Below, piece by piece: positions 9,416-18,059 of a stretch of 49,215 nucleotides of DNA (its first letter is position 1; every line of letters begins with the position of its first letter). Below the pieces are notes generated by a model. That model was not told the DNA's origin. It saw nothing but the letters and a program-made list of their open reading frames with translations, and searched no databases. This DNA is from Bacteroidota bacterium. Lineage in GTDB: Bacteria; Bacteroidota; Bacteroidia; B-17B0; Aurantibacillaceae. The stretch spans positions 1 through 49,215 of the forward strand of contig JANYEQ010000061.1 of the NCBI GenBank assembly GCA_025363015.1, written 5' to 3'. The position numbers and the translations under genes were made by a program.

Positions 9416-9778
9416 TTACTTTATCGTAACTGTTTTTTCAGTGCCTTTGCCTTCTTCTAATTTAATAATACCAGTACCCACGTATGTGTGTGTACCAACA
9501 ACTTTAGTAGCATTAATATCAAAAATAGCTGGTAATTTAAAAGTAAATTTAACAACCCCACCCTCATCAGTAGTACCAGTGGCTTTTACATCCGCAACAT
9601 AATTGGTACTGCCACTTTTAACATTGGCAAATAACTTTACTGTAGCGTTGCTAACAATACCGCTCGAATCTACAACGGTAATGGTGGCATTACAATCTGT
9701 TTTTTTATCGCAACCAAAACTGGTAAACGTAAAAGTAGCTAAAACAAAAACCGAAATAATTACTAAAATGTGTTTCAT
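9416..9778 (-). CDS. small lipoprotein with Ig-like/transthyretin-like domain
   Basis: The ATG at 9778 gives a 120-residue protein with a good lipoprotein signal: hydrophobic residues 4-20, then FTSFGC with the lipidated Cys at 23. The longer reading from 9811 adds a non-signal-like leader and would put the start almost on the predicted promoter. The mature part (about 30-120) is a single beta-rich module with TITVVDSSGIVSNATVKLF and DEGGVVKFTFKLP, the pattern of carboxypeptidase-regulatory-like or Big-type Ig folds. Function unknown. It is divergent from the cyclophilin gene, has its own promoter and terminator, and is probably monocistronic. Confidence 0.7.
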   Translation of the reverse strand: MKHILVIISVFVLATFTFTSFGCDKKTDCNATITVVDSSGIVSNATVKLFANVKSGSTNYVADVKATGTTDEGGVVKFTFKLPAIFDINATKVVGTHTYVGTGIIKLEEGKGTEKTVTIK

Positions 9779-9808
9779 AACAATATTTTTTATATGATAT
9801 TTACATAA

Positions 9809-9816
9809 CAAATATA
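9809..9816 (-). promoter_or_regulatory. -7 promoter box of the small lipoprotein gene
   Basis: TATATTTG on the minus strand is an exact TAnnTTTG match, 30 bases before the ATG at 9778. It supports that start. I see no good TTTG at the -33 position. Confidence 0.45.
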
Positions 9817-9834
9817 CTTAAATTTATTTTAATA

Positions 9835-10662
9835 ATGAAAACTATTCTTCTACTATTGTTTGTACTTCTAATCTCAATGAGTAATACTGCCCAAACATTG
9901 AGTAAAGAAACCATTTACATACAAACAAATTTAGGCACTATGAAGGTAAAACTATACGAAGAAACACCTTTGCACAAAGCCAATTTTTTAAAATTAGCAA
10001 ACCAAGGTATTTTTGATTCATTACTTTTTCATAGAATTATTGCTGATTTTATGATACAAGCCGGCGACCCTTTGAGCAAACACGCTAAACCTGGGGATAG
10101 TTTAGGGCATGGTGATTTAAAATACACAATTCCTGCCGAAATAAATTCAAAATTAATTCATACCAAAGGCAAACTATGCGCTGCTCGAGAAAGCGATGAG
10201 ATTAACCCAAAATTTGAATCAAGTGCTTCGCAATTTTATATTGTTATGGGCAAAAAACGAAGTTTAGAAGATTTAAGAAAATACGAAAGCCGCATAAACA
10301 AAACCCATTATGTAAACTGCGCCCGTAATTATATTAAAACCAACGAAGGAAAGGCTTTAAAAGATAGTTATACCCGTTTAAAAAATGAAAATAAAACGGA
10401 TAGTGCCACCTTGATAAACCAAAAAATTGAAGACGAAATAAAAAAAATACATTTACAAACACCCGAATATAAATTTAGCCAACAACAAATTGATGCTTAT
10501 ACAACTGTAGGTGGCACACCACATTTAGATGGCACTTACACTGTTTTTGGCGAAGTAATTGAAGGTTTAGAGGTAATAGATAAAATTGCAAATATGCCAA
10601 AAGATAAGCGCGATAGGCCTTTAGAGGATATTAGAATAACCGTAAAAGTAAAAAAACGTTAA
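9835..10662 (+). CDS. secreted cyclophilin-type peptidyl-prolyl isomerase with an internal insertion
   Basis: A 275-residue protein with a signal peptide (1-19, ending NTAQ). The cyclophilin core is visible as FLKLANQGIFDSLLFHRIIADFMIQAGDP (about 51-79), with the catalytic Arg in FHRI, then SSASQFYIVMG (about 132-142). The closing strand GTYTVFGEVIEGLEVIDKIA is at about 235-254. About 85 mostly charged residues (about 145-230) are inserted between the QFYI strand and the closing part; bacterial cyclophilins of about 165-200 residues lack this. It should catalyse proline isomerisation of envelope proteins in the periplasm. The insertion is seen in related Bacteroidota proteins as far as I recall; its role is unknown. 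Confidence 0.87.
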   Translation: MKTILLLLFVLLISMSNTAQTLSKETIYIQTNLGTMKVKLYEETPLHKANFLKLANQGIFDSLLFHRIIADFMIQAGDPLSKHAKPGDSLGHGDLKYTIPAEINSKLIHTKGKLCAARESDEINPKFESSASQFYIVMGKKRSLEDLRKYESRINKTHYVNCARNYIKTNEGKALKDSYTRLKNENKTDSATLINQKIEDEIKKIHLQTPEYKFSQQQIDAYTTVGGTPHLDGTYTVFGEVIEGLEVIDKIANMPKDKRDRPLEDIRITVKVKKR

Positions 10663-10732
10663 AATAAAATTTAAAATTAAACTTACTTACATTTACTTCA
10701 TCTTAAGTACAAACAACTAAATTATAAAAAAT

Positions 10733-11182
10733 ATGAAAAAACTAATTTTATCAATTGCTTTGGTTACAGGCTTTGCCATAACTACACAAGCACAAGATGC
10801 AACACTTGGCAAACCAAGTAACGAACAAAAAAAACAACACAGCCCCGAAGAGCACGCTAAAAAAGGAGCCGAATGGGCCACTAAAAATTTAGGCTTAGAT
10901 GCCAGCCAAGCCACAAAATGGCAAAGTGCAGCATTAACACGCATAACAGCCAACGCACCCTTACGAGAAAAATTAAAAGGCGCCACAACACCTGATGACC
11001 GTAAAGCCACCCACCAGCAATTAAAGGCTAATATGGATAAATTTGATGCTGAAGTGAGTACCTTTTTAACTGCCGACCAAAAAACAAAATGGGAAAAATT
11101 AAAAGCCGATAAAAAAGCACAACACAAAGCAAAGAAAAATGGCAAGGCTGCTGAAGAAGTTGATTTAGATCCCGAAAAATAA
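10733..11182 (+). CDS. Spy/CpxP-like (LTxxQ) periplasmic protein
   Basis: A 149-residue protein with a clear signal peptide (1-20, ending TTQAQ). The mature part is alpha-helical and very rich in Lys and Ala. Two weak LTxxQ-type motifs are visible: LGLDASQATKWQSA (about 53-66) and FLTADQKTKWEKL (about 110-122). That arrangement fits the Spy/CpxP group, helical periplasmic chaperones or stress sensors. The C-terminal tail (KKAQHKAKKNGKAAEEVD) is strongly charged. The gene stands alone, 70 bp behind the cyclophilin gene. Because both could act in envelope protein folding they may be co-expressed, but that is an inference. Confidence 0.6.
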   Translation: MKKLILSIALVTGFAITTQAQDATLGKPSNEQKKQHSPEEHAKKGAEWATKNLGLDASQATKWQSAALTRITANAPLREKLKGATTPDDRKATHQQLKANMDKFDAEVSTFLTADQKTKWEKLKADKKAQHKAKKNGKAAEEVDLDPEK

Positions 11183-11338
11183 AAGAATAGTATTTAAAAA
11201 AAATTTTGTTAGTTATTAGCAAGATTTTTTTGTTTTAACCACTAAAAACTTTGTAATTAATTTAAAACCCAACCTTTTACCTTTTATTTTCATATAAATT
11301 AGCACAATAATTTGTAAATTAGTACGTTATATATAAAA

Positions 11339-13357
11339 TTGCGTAAATTTTTAACAATACTTATTCTTTTATCGTTACGTGCATTTACCCAAGTAAATGC
11401 TCCCGATTTGCGATGTCTACAGGTGTTACCCAACGGCAATGTTAAATTAACATGGTTAGCCCCCCCCGATCCTAGCAATCAATTTAGTGCGTATCAAATT
11501 TATTTTTCTACCTCATCTTCTGGGCCTTTTAATTTAGTAGCTAGTGTTGGCGCCATAGCCACTTTACAATATACCGATGTGGCAGCAAATGCAAATTTAC
11601 AAAGTTGTTATTACTATATGCTTACTAAATATGGTGCTGGTGGTGTTAATACCTCAGCAAACTCTACTACTTTACAAACTATTTTTTTAAATTGTTTGCA
11701 AAATTCGGGTTCGCCCGCTGTTAAATTACTTTACAACCCCATTCTTCAACCAAAATTGCCAAGCACGTCGGCTAATTTTTCATTGGTTAAAGAATACCCC
11801 ATTGGCACTTGGAATAATTTAAGTTCAACCACCAATTTAAACTATTCAGATACCATTAGCGTGTGTACTGCAAGTATTAATTACCAAGCTACGTTACAAG
11901 ATAATAGCGGTTGTTTTTCAAGTTCAAACATACAAGGTGGTATTTATAAAGATCAAAAAGCACCCAACCAACCTTTTGTAGATTCGATAAGTGTTTTACC
12001 AAATGGCAATACTGTTTTAGCGTGGCAAATACCAAATGATTTAGATATTATTAAATATCAAATAGCAAAAAACACACCTAGTGGCATTATTACATCTATA
12101 GCTACTCTTAATGGCATTAACTCTACTTCCTATGGTTATACTGTAAACGTTGCAAGTACAGGCTGGGTGGGCTTATATGTATCAGCCATTGACAGTTGTA
12201 ACAACATTTCAACATTTGATAATTTACCGCGTACAATGTTTTTAACTACCACTTATGATAGTTGTAGTTTTAAAACTAACCTCAGCTGGACGCCCTATGG
12301 AAATATGCCTAAAGGCATTTTAGAATATCGCATTTATTACTCGGTAAATGGCAGTGCATTTTTACAAGTAGGTGCTACAACTCAAACTAATTTTACTCAC
12401 TCAAATGTACAAGCCAGTGCTAATTGCTGTTATTTTATTAGAGTAATAAATACCGATAAAACAATTACTTCATCCAGTAATCGCGTTTGTTTTTTTAGTA
12501 AACAACCTTTGTCTCCAAGCTTTGTTTATATAACTTCTGCCAGTGTTTTAGATAAAAAATCAGTTCAATTAAAATTATTTATCGATACCTCAAAAAAAAG
12601 CTCAAGTATAACTATTTACCGTTCTACTAACAATATAAACTTTAATCGTATTACTAATGCTGCTTTTAATAACACACCTTTTTACACTATTATAGACGAT
12701 AATGCTGATACAAAACATACCTTTTACTATTATAAAGCCGTAATTAATGATGCCTGTGGAAACGAGCGAATACAAAGTCAAGTAGTGAAAACCATTTTGC
12801 TAAAAGTACAAGATGATAATGAGGAAATTTTTATAAAACATTTATGTTGGACAAACTATTTAGGCTTTAATGGTGGCGTTAGTGGTTATAATATTTACAG
12901 AGTTGTTAACGATATACAAAACACTACACCCATTGCCAGTAAAGGCCCTACAGATACTACTTTTACAGATGATGTAAACGAAGAAGCACCCAATGGCAGT
13001 AAAATAGAATATGTAATAGAAGCTTTGGAAGGCATTGGCGATAGTTATGGCTTTGCCGAAACCAGCAAATCTAATTTACAAGATATTTATATAGAAGGCA
13101 GGTTATTTGTACCCTCAGCTTTTGCGCCAAATGGTAAAAATAAAGTGTGGTTGCCCATTACACATTTTATTGATAAAACAGAATATAATGTGAGTATATT
13201 TAACCGTTGGGGAGTTAAATTATTTGAAACCAATGACGATACTAAGGGTTGGGACGGTATAAATGCAACGCCCGATGTTTATGTGTATTTAATTGATTAC
13301 AAAAATGCACGTGGCGAATACAAACAATTAAAAGGCACGGTATTATTGTTGGAATAA
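11339..13357 (+). CDS. fibronectin/Ig-domain secreted protein with T9SS type B C-terminal domain
   Basis: A 672-residue protein beginning with TTG (MRKFLTILILLSLRAFTQ signal peptide). Several fibronectin type III-like modules follow; recurring patterns are GNVKLTWLAPPDPSNQFSAY (near 34-53) and GNTVLAWQIPNDLDIIKYQI (near 225-244). The C-terminal about 85 residues, from VPSAFAPNGKNKVW to the end, form the gliding-motility-associated / type B sorting domain with the diagnostic NRWGVKLFET and GWDG. It should be exported by Sec, then secreted and surface-attached by the type IX system. It has no partner gene next to it. Adhesin or matrix protein is the likely role. Confidence 0.85.
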   Translation: MRKFLTILILLSLRAFTQVNAPDLRCLQVLPNGNVKLTWLAPPDPSNQFSAYQIYFSTSSSGPFNLVASVGAIATLQYTDVAANANLQSCYYYMLTKYGAGGVNTSANSTTLQTIFLNCLQNSGSPAVKLLYNPILQPKLPSTSANFSLVKEYPIGTWNNLSSTTNLNYSDTISVCTASINYQATLQDNSGCFSSSNIQGGIYKDQKAPNQPFVDSISVLPNGNTVLAWQIPNDLDIIKYQIAKNTPSGIITSIATLNGINSTSYGYTVNVASTGWVGLYVSAIDSCNNISTFDNLPRTMFLTTTYDSCSFKTNLSWTPYGNMPKGILEYRIYYSVNGSAFLQVGATTQTNFTHSNVQASANCCYFIRVINTDKTITSSSNRVCFFSKQPLSPSFVYITSASVLDKKSVQLKLFIDTSKKSSSITIYRSTNNINFNRITNAAFNNTPFYTIIDDNADTKHTFYYYKAVINDACGNERIQSQVVKTILLKVQDDNEEIFIKHLCWTNYLGFNGGVSGYNIYRVVNDIQNTTPIASKGPTDTTFTDDVNEEAPNGSKIEYVIEALEGIGDSYGFAETSKSNLQDIYIEGRLFVPSAFAPNGKNKVWLPITHFIDKTEYNVSIFNRWGVKLFETNDDTKGWDGINATPDVYVYLIDYKNARGEYKQLKGTVLLLE

Positions 13358-13420
13358 CTATTTTTTAATTAGAGTACAAACAGCCTTTACATTTTAGCAT
13401 TTTTTAAATCTTTAGCATTT

Positions 13421-13438
13421 TAAATTTGCATAACTTTG
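13421..13438 (+). promoter_or_regulatory. two tandem -7 boxes before the rhodanese-like gene
   Basis: TAAATTTG (13421-13428) and TAACTTTG (13431-13438) both match TAnnTTTG exactly, with the ATG at 13457. No clear TTTG -33 element was found for either. Confidence 0.45.
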
Positions 13439-13456
13439 ATTTTATATAAAACAACT

Positions 13457-13882
13457 ATGAAAAATTATTTTACACTTTTATTAATTGCCGCCTCTACTAC
13501 CTTTTGTTTTAGTCAAGCGCCTTTGTGGGCCAAAGACCAATTAATGCCAACAAAAGATTTGGCCGAAAAAATTAAAACCAATGCAAAAGATAAACCCATT
13601 ATATTAAACATTGGGCCAATGGAAAATATTAAAACAGCTATTTTTGTAGGCCGTGCAACAAGTGCAACGGCTATTGAAAAAATAAAAGCAACTCTTGCTA
13701 TGGAAAATAAAAATAAAGCAGTTGTTGTATATTGTGGCTGTTGTTCGTATGCAAGTTGCCCTAATATAAAACCCGCTTACGATGCCGTGATTTCGCTAGG
13801 CTATAAAAACACAAAAGTACTTGAATTACCTGAAGGCATTAAACCAGATTGGGTAGCTAAAGATTACCCAATGGAAGAGTAA
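13457..13882 (+). CDS. secreted rhodanese-like protein with a cysteine-rich active loop
   Basis: The ATG at 13457 gives 141 residues with a good signal peptide (MKNYFTLLLIAASTTFCFSQ); the frame from 13436 only adds a non-signal leader. The fold pattern is rhodanese: KPIILNIGP, then KAVVVYCGCCSYASCP, where the first Cys (C93) sits where the sulfur-carrying cysteine is expected, then GYKNTKVLELPEGIKPDW. The loop is unusual, holding four cysteines (93, 95, 96, 101) instead of the usual CxxGxR pocket. It could bind metal or take part in thiol exchange rather than be a standard sulfurtransferase. It converges on the next gene with only 13 bp between. Confidence 0.7.
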   Translation: MKNYFTLLLIAASTTFCFSQAPLWAKDQLMPTKDLAEKIKTNAKDKPIILNIGPMENIKTAIFVGRATSATAIEKIKATLAMENKNKAVVVYCGCCSYASCPNIKPAYDAVISLGYKNTKVLELPEGIKPDWVAKDYPMEE

Positions 13883-13895
13883 CTAAATAAGTTTT

Positions 13896-15482
13896 TTAAT
13901 TAGCAAACACAGGTATTTTTTTTGAAATACTTTCTCCGTTATTGTAAACTAAATTTACTAAATAAATACCATTTGCAATGGGTGCGTCAATTGTAAAGGT
14001 GTTATATCCTTCGCTAACCGCTAAATTGCTTTCGCGAATTAATTTTCCTGCAGCATCAAAAATTGTTAAAGTATAGTTTGTAGCATTTTTGCTAGTGTTA
14101 GTAATAACAATACCATTTTGTTGGTTATAATATAAATTTGGTATTTCTTCTTTAACATCACAATTATCGCTTATAAATTCTATTTTAGAGTTACGCGCTG
14201 TTAAATCTTTATCTACCATTTTTAATCGGTAATAATTTCCTAAACCTGTTTTATTTACAACAGTATATGCGTAATTATTTATAGCAGAAGAGTTTCCAAT
14301 GGCGTTAACCGAAGCAATTTTTGTAAAATTAATACCATCTCTGCTGTTCATAATATCAAAATAAGCACTATTACTTTCAAAAGAGGTACTCCAATTAAGT
14401 TGTACTGATGAATTACCCTTACAAATTGCAGAATAATTTATTAAATCAATTGGTAAAGGCACTAAAAAAGAAGAAAGTACATAGGGACAAAATTGGCTTA
14501 AACCTGATGCCGTAACTGCCCCAACACCAGCACTAACAGCTAGGGCACTTCCTATGGTAAAGTTATTACCATTCCAATTACTACCATCCCAAAATTGCGT
14601 ACCAATATTACCTGTGTTATAGGGTACGTTTAAGGTATTTTCACTACCTCTATAACTAAATGTACAATTAGCTGTAACGGCTGCACTAGTTGTAATATCC
14701 CACCATCTGTCAATTACTGAATTTACAGCACATGGATTACCCGATATGGCTAAATTAGGGCAAAACATAAAACCAACAGCAGCAACGTTACTTGCCCCAG
14801 CCCAAGGTAAATTATTACTTGCTGCGGTAGAGCGTGTACTAACATCTACATTTGTAGCCCCTACAGTAGTTTTATTAAACGTAAACGGAATTTGCGTACC
14901 CGCTACACCAAATGGATAAACGTGCGCGCCGGTAACTGCTCCCATATTCCAACGCATAATGCTTGGGTTTACAGCAGCATTTGTTTCACTTAATACATAA
15001 CCGGTACCATAAGTAACTGCAGTAATAGCAGGGTTTGTAATAGTAAGTACAAGCGAATTTAGGTTGTAAATATCTGAACCAATAGATAATACGCCTGTTG
15101 TACCTGCAACTCCCCCAACCGATGTATTTACATTTTGTGTTTTAGTGCTGCCAGCAGTACCTGATAATGTTAAATTATAAAATGTTGTAGATGAGGTACC
15201 ATTAATACTTTGGGCAGCTCCATTCATTACAACAGTACCATTATCACTACTAAAGCCAGTATTAGCCGAATTGTTTGTCCAATTACCTTCAATGGTTAAT
15301 ATACCTGCTGCGCTGGGGTTTATTTGCCCGCCAGCTTGGCTAAGGTAACCACCATTAGCAGCCCCTGCCACATATATTTGCCCGCCACCCGAAAAAACAA
15401 TACGCGCACCGTTGTTTAGTATGCCTTGCGAATATACAATAAATCGTAAAAAAATAATTGATATTAAAATAGTAAATCTCAT
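13896..15482 (-). CDS. large secreted protein with T9SS type A sorting domain
   Basis: A 528-residue protein with signal peptide (1-18, ending VYSQ). The middle is low in charge and rich in G, N, S and T, with beta-strand patterns such as GTVVMNGAAQSING and FYNLTLSGTAGST that look like a beta-helix or repeated surface stalk. The last about 85 residues form a type A (Por secretion tail) domain: NATNYTLTIFDAAGKLI and IANGIYLVNLVYNNGE. It should be secreted through the type IX system. Function unknown; surface adhesin or matrix protein is plausible. Its start is followed upstream by an S74 protein gene on the same strand, 77 bp away. Confidence 0.8.
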   Translation of the reverse strand: MRFTILISIIFLRFIVYSQGILNNGARIVFSGGGQIYVAGAANGGYLSQAGGQINPSAAGILTIEGNWTNNSANTGFSSDNGTVVMNGAAQSINGTSSTTFYNLTLSGTAGSTKTQNVNTSVGGVAGTTGVLSIGSDIYNLNSLVLTITNPAITAVTYGTGYVLSETNAAVNPSIMRWNMGAVTGAHVYPFGVAGTQIPFTFNKTTVGATNVDVSTRSTAASNNLPWAGASNVAAVGFMFCPNLAISGNPCAVNSVIDRWWDITTSAAVTANCTFSYRGSENTLNVPYNTGNIGTQFWDGSNWNGNNFTIGSALAVSAGVGAVTASGLSQFCPYVLSSFLVPLPIDLINYSAICKGNSSVQLNWSTSFESNSAYFDIMNSRDGINFTKIASVNAIGNSSAINNYAYTVVNKTGLGNYYRLKMVDKDLTARNSKIEFISDNCDVKEEIPNLYYNQQNGIVITNTSKNATNYTLTIFDAAGKLIRESNLAVSEGYNTFTIDAPIANGIYLVNLVYNNGESISKKIPVFAN

Positions 15483-15559
15483 ATTATGTACATATTATTT
15501 TTTATTAGCAATGTTAAAAATTTTATTTATTACTGTATGATATTAAAATTTTATGCTGT

Positions 15560-16750
15560 TTACTTTTTACTTTTTAACAATTCAATTTCTTGTTTTAATA
15601 GTTCAATTTGTTGTTGTTGTTCTTTAATAGCACCAATTAAATAAGGAGTTAATGCACTGTAAGAAACTGCTTTAGCTGCCATAGTTTTGAGTTCTGTTTT
15701 TTCTGTTGCACCAACAAATTTTGGTTCGTTTTCTCCACCTACACTTTTTAAATTAATATCAGAAACAATATTACTGTTGTGAAAAATTTCATCAACATCT
15801 TGAGCTAATAAACCCGCCTGTTTTTCTTCTGACGCAATAAATCCTTTATATTTTTCATCAAAATTGTATTCTACTGGCATCATTTTTATAACTTTATCTA
15901 AGCAATTTCCCAATGGTGTAATATTTTTCTTTAGGCGTTTATCGGAAACAACGAAATAATTTCCTGTACTAGCTACTCTTCCCACAAAATAACCTGCATA
16001 ATAACCTGCACTATTTGAAAATGGACATTGAGCATAAATTCCGTTAGAATTAGCATTAGTTGAATTTGTTATTGCATTAACTCCAATTCCAAATCCCGAG
16101 TTGGCTACTTGAAGACCGTAAACAGCAGCGGGTAAGCCAGAGTTAGTTGGGTAATTAATTACTGATCTAATTGCATCGAAAGGATTGGCACTTCCTGAAT
16201 TATTAGCAAATTGTGAAAAACCGCTAGCGCTTGTATTATATAATTCAACCATAGCTGCGTTTCCAGAAGTTGTTGATGTTGTTATGTTTAATTTATCTAC
16301 CGCAGATAAGCCACTCCCTGATGTTGCTGGCGCAGCAGTATTTATTCCAAATACACCACTGCTTACTAACCGCATCCTCTCGGTATTATTACTAAAAAAC
16401 CTAACATCTTGTGCTGTAGTGCTACCGAATATGCCGGCACTACTAAGTGCATTCCCTGTAATGCGCCAACCTGTACTTCCATTTAATAGCTCCACCCAAA
16501 AAGTTCCATCAAAGTACCAAAAAGTTCCGGTGGTAGTATCATATACCACTAATCCGGTGGCAGGGGTAGCTATAGCTATACGCTGTGCACTAGACATACG
16601 CGGTATTAATAAGCCACTTGTTGTAGATGTAATATCTAACATGGCACTTGCAACTGGTACTGCGCCTGTAGCATTTATAGCTACATTTTGGGCTAAAGTA
16701 GTATGTGTTAAAACACAAACAAAAATTAAAGGAAGGAATAGTTTTTTCAT
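15560..16750 (-). CDS. tail-fibre-like secreted protein with S74 intramolecular chaperone domain
   Basis: The ATG at 16750 gives 396 residues with a good signal peptide (MKKLFLPLIFVCVLTHTTLAQ); the frame from 16804 adds an implausible leader. The central part is glycine/serine/threonine rich with GLLIPRMSSAQRIAI and FWYFDGTFWVEL motifs common in Bacteroidota surface trimers. The C-terminal module (about 287-396) is the S74 endosialidase-type chaperone: SDKRLKKNITPL, VEYNFD, AGLLAQDVDEI, then a leucine/glutamine coiled coil to the end. In phage fibres this domain trimerises the protein and can cut itself off. Here, next to T9SS clients, it is probably a surface protein. Confidence 0.85.
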   Translation of the reverse strand: MKKLFLPLIFVCVLTHTTLAQNVAINATGAVPVASAMLDITSTTSGLLIPRMSSAQRIAIATPATGLVVYDTTTGTFWYFDGTFWVELLNGSTGWRITGNALSSAGIFGSTTAQDVRFFSNNTERMRLVSSGVFGINTAAPATSGSGLSAVDKLNITTSTTSGNAAMVELYNTSASGFSQFANNSGSANPFDAIRSVINYPTNSGLPAAVYGLQVANSGFGIGVNAITNSTNANSNGIYAQCPFSNSAGYYAGYFVGRVASTGNYFVVSDKRLKKNITPLGNCLDKVIKMMPVEYNFDEKYKGFIASEEKQAGLLAQDVDEIFHNSNIVSDINLKSVGGENEPKFVGATEKTELKTMAAKAVSYSALTPYLIGAIKEQQQQIELLKQEIELLKSKK

Positions 16751-16970
16751 AACTGAAAATATTTTTATACAAGGTAAAATGAAATACTTGCAATTAATAA
16801 ACAACTCGATAAAATGATTTTTTTAATCCGTGAATGGACTAAATATTAACGCGAATGGAATATATTTACCTAATCATCGCTATCTCAAGTAATTTATAGT
16901 TATAGTTTAATTGCAAATTATTTACTCGATATTTTTACTCTTTCACTCATTTTTAATGTAATTTTACCCA

Positions 16971-18038
16971 GTGGAAGCAAATTTTAACGTTAGTAGCAGT
17001 TATATATTAACTTTAAATGTAAAAAACAATTTTTTTGCAGAGTTGCTAAATTTGACTCCAAACAAAAAAAATAACAGTTTACAATTTTGTATTTTACCCT
17101 ACATAAATGGCGCCACCCAAAAACCAATATTACAATTTTATAATGTTGTAAATAAACGTTTAATAAATTTAAATGTAGTTACTAATAATAACGCGCCCAT
17201 ACTTTTAAAAGCAAATACAAGCAAACAACAATACATACAAAAGGTAAACCAATTAAAACAACACATACAACAGGGTAACATTTACGAACTAAATTACTGC
17301 ATTGAGTTTTTTGCTAACGATGTTGAGATAGACCCACTAAGCATTTTTATAAAATTACAACAACTTACCAAAGCACCCTATTGTAAATTAGTAAAACTAA
17401 ATAACGATTTTATAATTAGCGCTAGCCCCGAATTATTTTTAAAAAAAGAAGGCAACACACTTTTTACCAAACCTATAAAAGGCACTATAAAACGTGGACT
17501 TAATGCCAATGAAGATGAAGATTTAAAAAATAAATTATTTAATAGTGAAAAAGAACGTACCGAAAATGTAATGGCGGTAGATGTGGCTCGAAACGATTTT
17601 TCGATACTTGCAAAAAAAGGTACTGTAACTGTAAATAAATTATATACAATAGAAAGTTTTGAAACGCTACACCAAATGGTAAGCACCATTAGTTGTCAAC
17701 TAAAAGAAACAATAGGCTTTGAAGATATTGTACGCGCTACCTTCCCTATGGCAAGTATGACGGGTGCTCCAAAAATTAGTGCCATGAAATTAATTAATGA
17801 GGTTGAAAATTTTGAACGCTATTTTTACTCAGGAGCCATGGGTTTAATTGAAGAAAATGGCGATTTTGAACTGTCAGTAAATATTAGAAGTATATTTTAC
17901 AACCAACACACTAAACGCTTAAGCATTGCTGTAGGTAGCGCTATTACCCATTTATGCACTGCCGAAAAAGAATACGATGAATGTTTATTAAAAGCAAATG
18001 CGCTGTTACAGGTTTTAAATGCTAATATTATTGAATAA
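16971..18038 (+). CDS. pabB: aminodeoxychorismate synthase component I-like (chorismate-binding enzyme)
   Basis: A 355-residue protein starting at a GTG. It covers the chorismate-binding domain only. PIKGT at 168-172 has the lysine (K170) that marks PabB; TrpE has alanine there. Further conserved blocks are KERTENVMAVDVARND, FETLHQMVSTI, FPMASMTGAPKISAM and YSGAMGLIEENGDFELSVNIRS. PabB converts chorismate plus ammonia to 4-amino-4-deoxychorismate for folate. The N-terminal domain is short compared with full PabB (about 450 residues), but this length is common in Bacteroidota. No pabA or pabC gene lies beside it. It stands between divergent and convergent neighbours, so it is monocistronic. 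Confidence 0.83.
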   Translation: MEANFNVSSSYILTLNVKNNFFAELLNLTPNKKNNSLQFCILPYINGATQKPILQFYNVVNKRLINLNVVTNNNAPILLKANTSKQQYIQKVNQLKQHIQQGNIYELNYCIEFFANDVEIDPLSIFIKLQQLTKAPYCKLVKLNNDFIISASPELFLKKEGNTLFTKPIKGTIKRGLNANEDEDLKNKLFNSEKERTENVMAVDVARNDFSILAKKGTVTVNKLYTIESFETLHQMVSTISCQLKETIGFEDIVRATFPMASMTGAPKISAMKLINEVENFERYFYSGAMGLIEENGDFELSVNIRSIFYNQHTKRLSIAVGSAITHLCTAEKEYDECLLKANALLQVLNANIIE

Positions 18039-18059
18039 GGTTAAAAAGACTGAGTAGCA

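Noticed and set aside
16185-16817. 210-residue plus-strand frame opposite the S74 gene
   Set aside because: The minus-strand gene has a signal peptide and S74 domain; this frame is its antisense shadow, with no motif.
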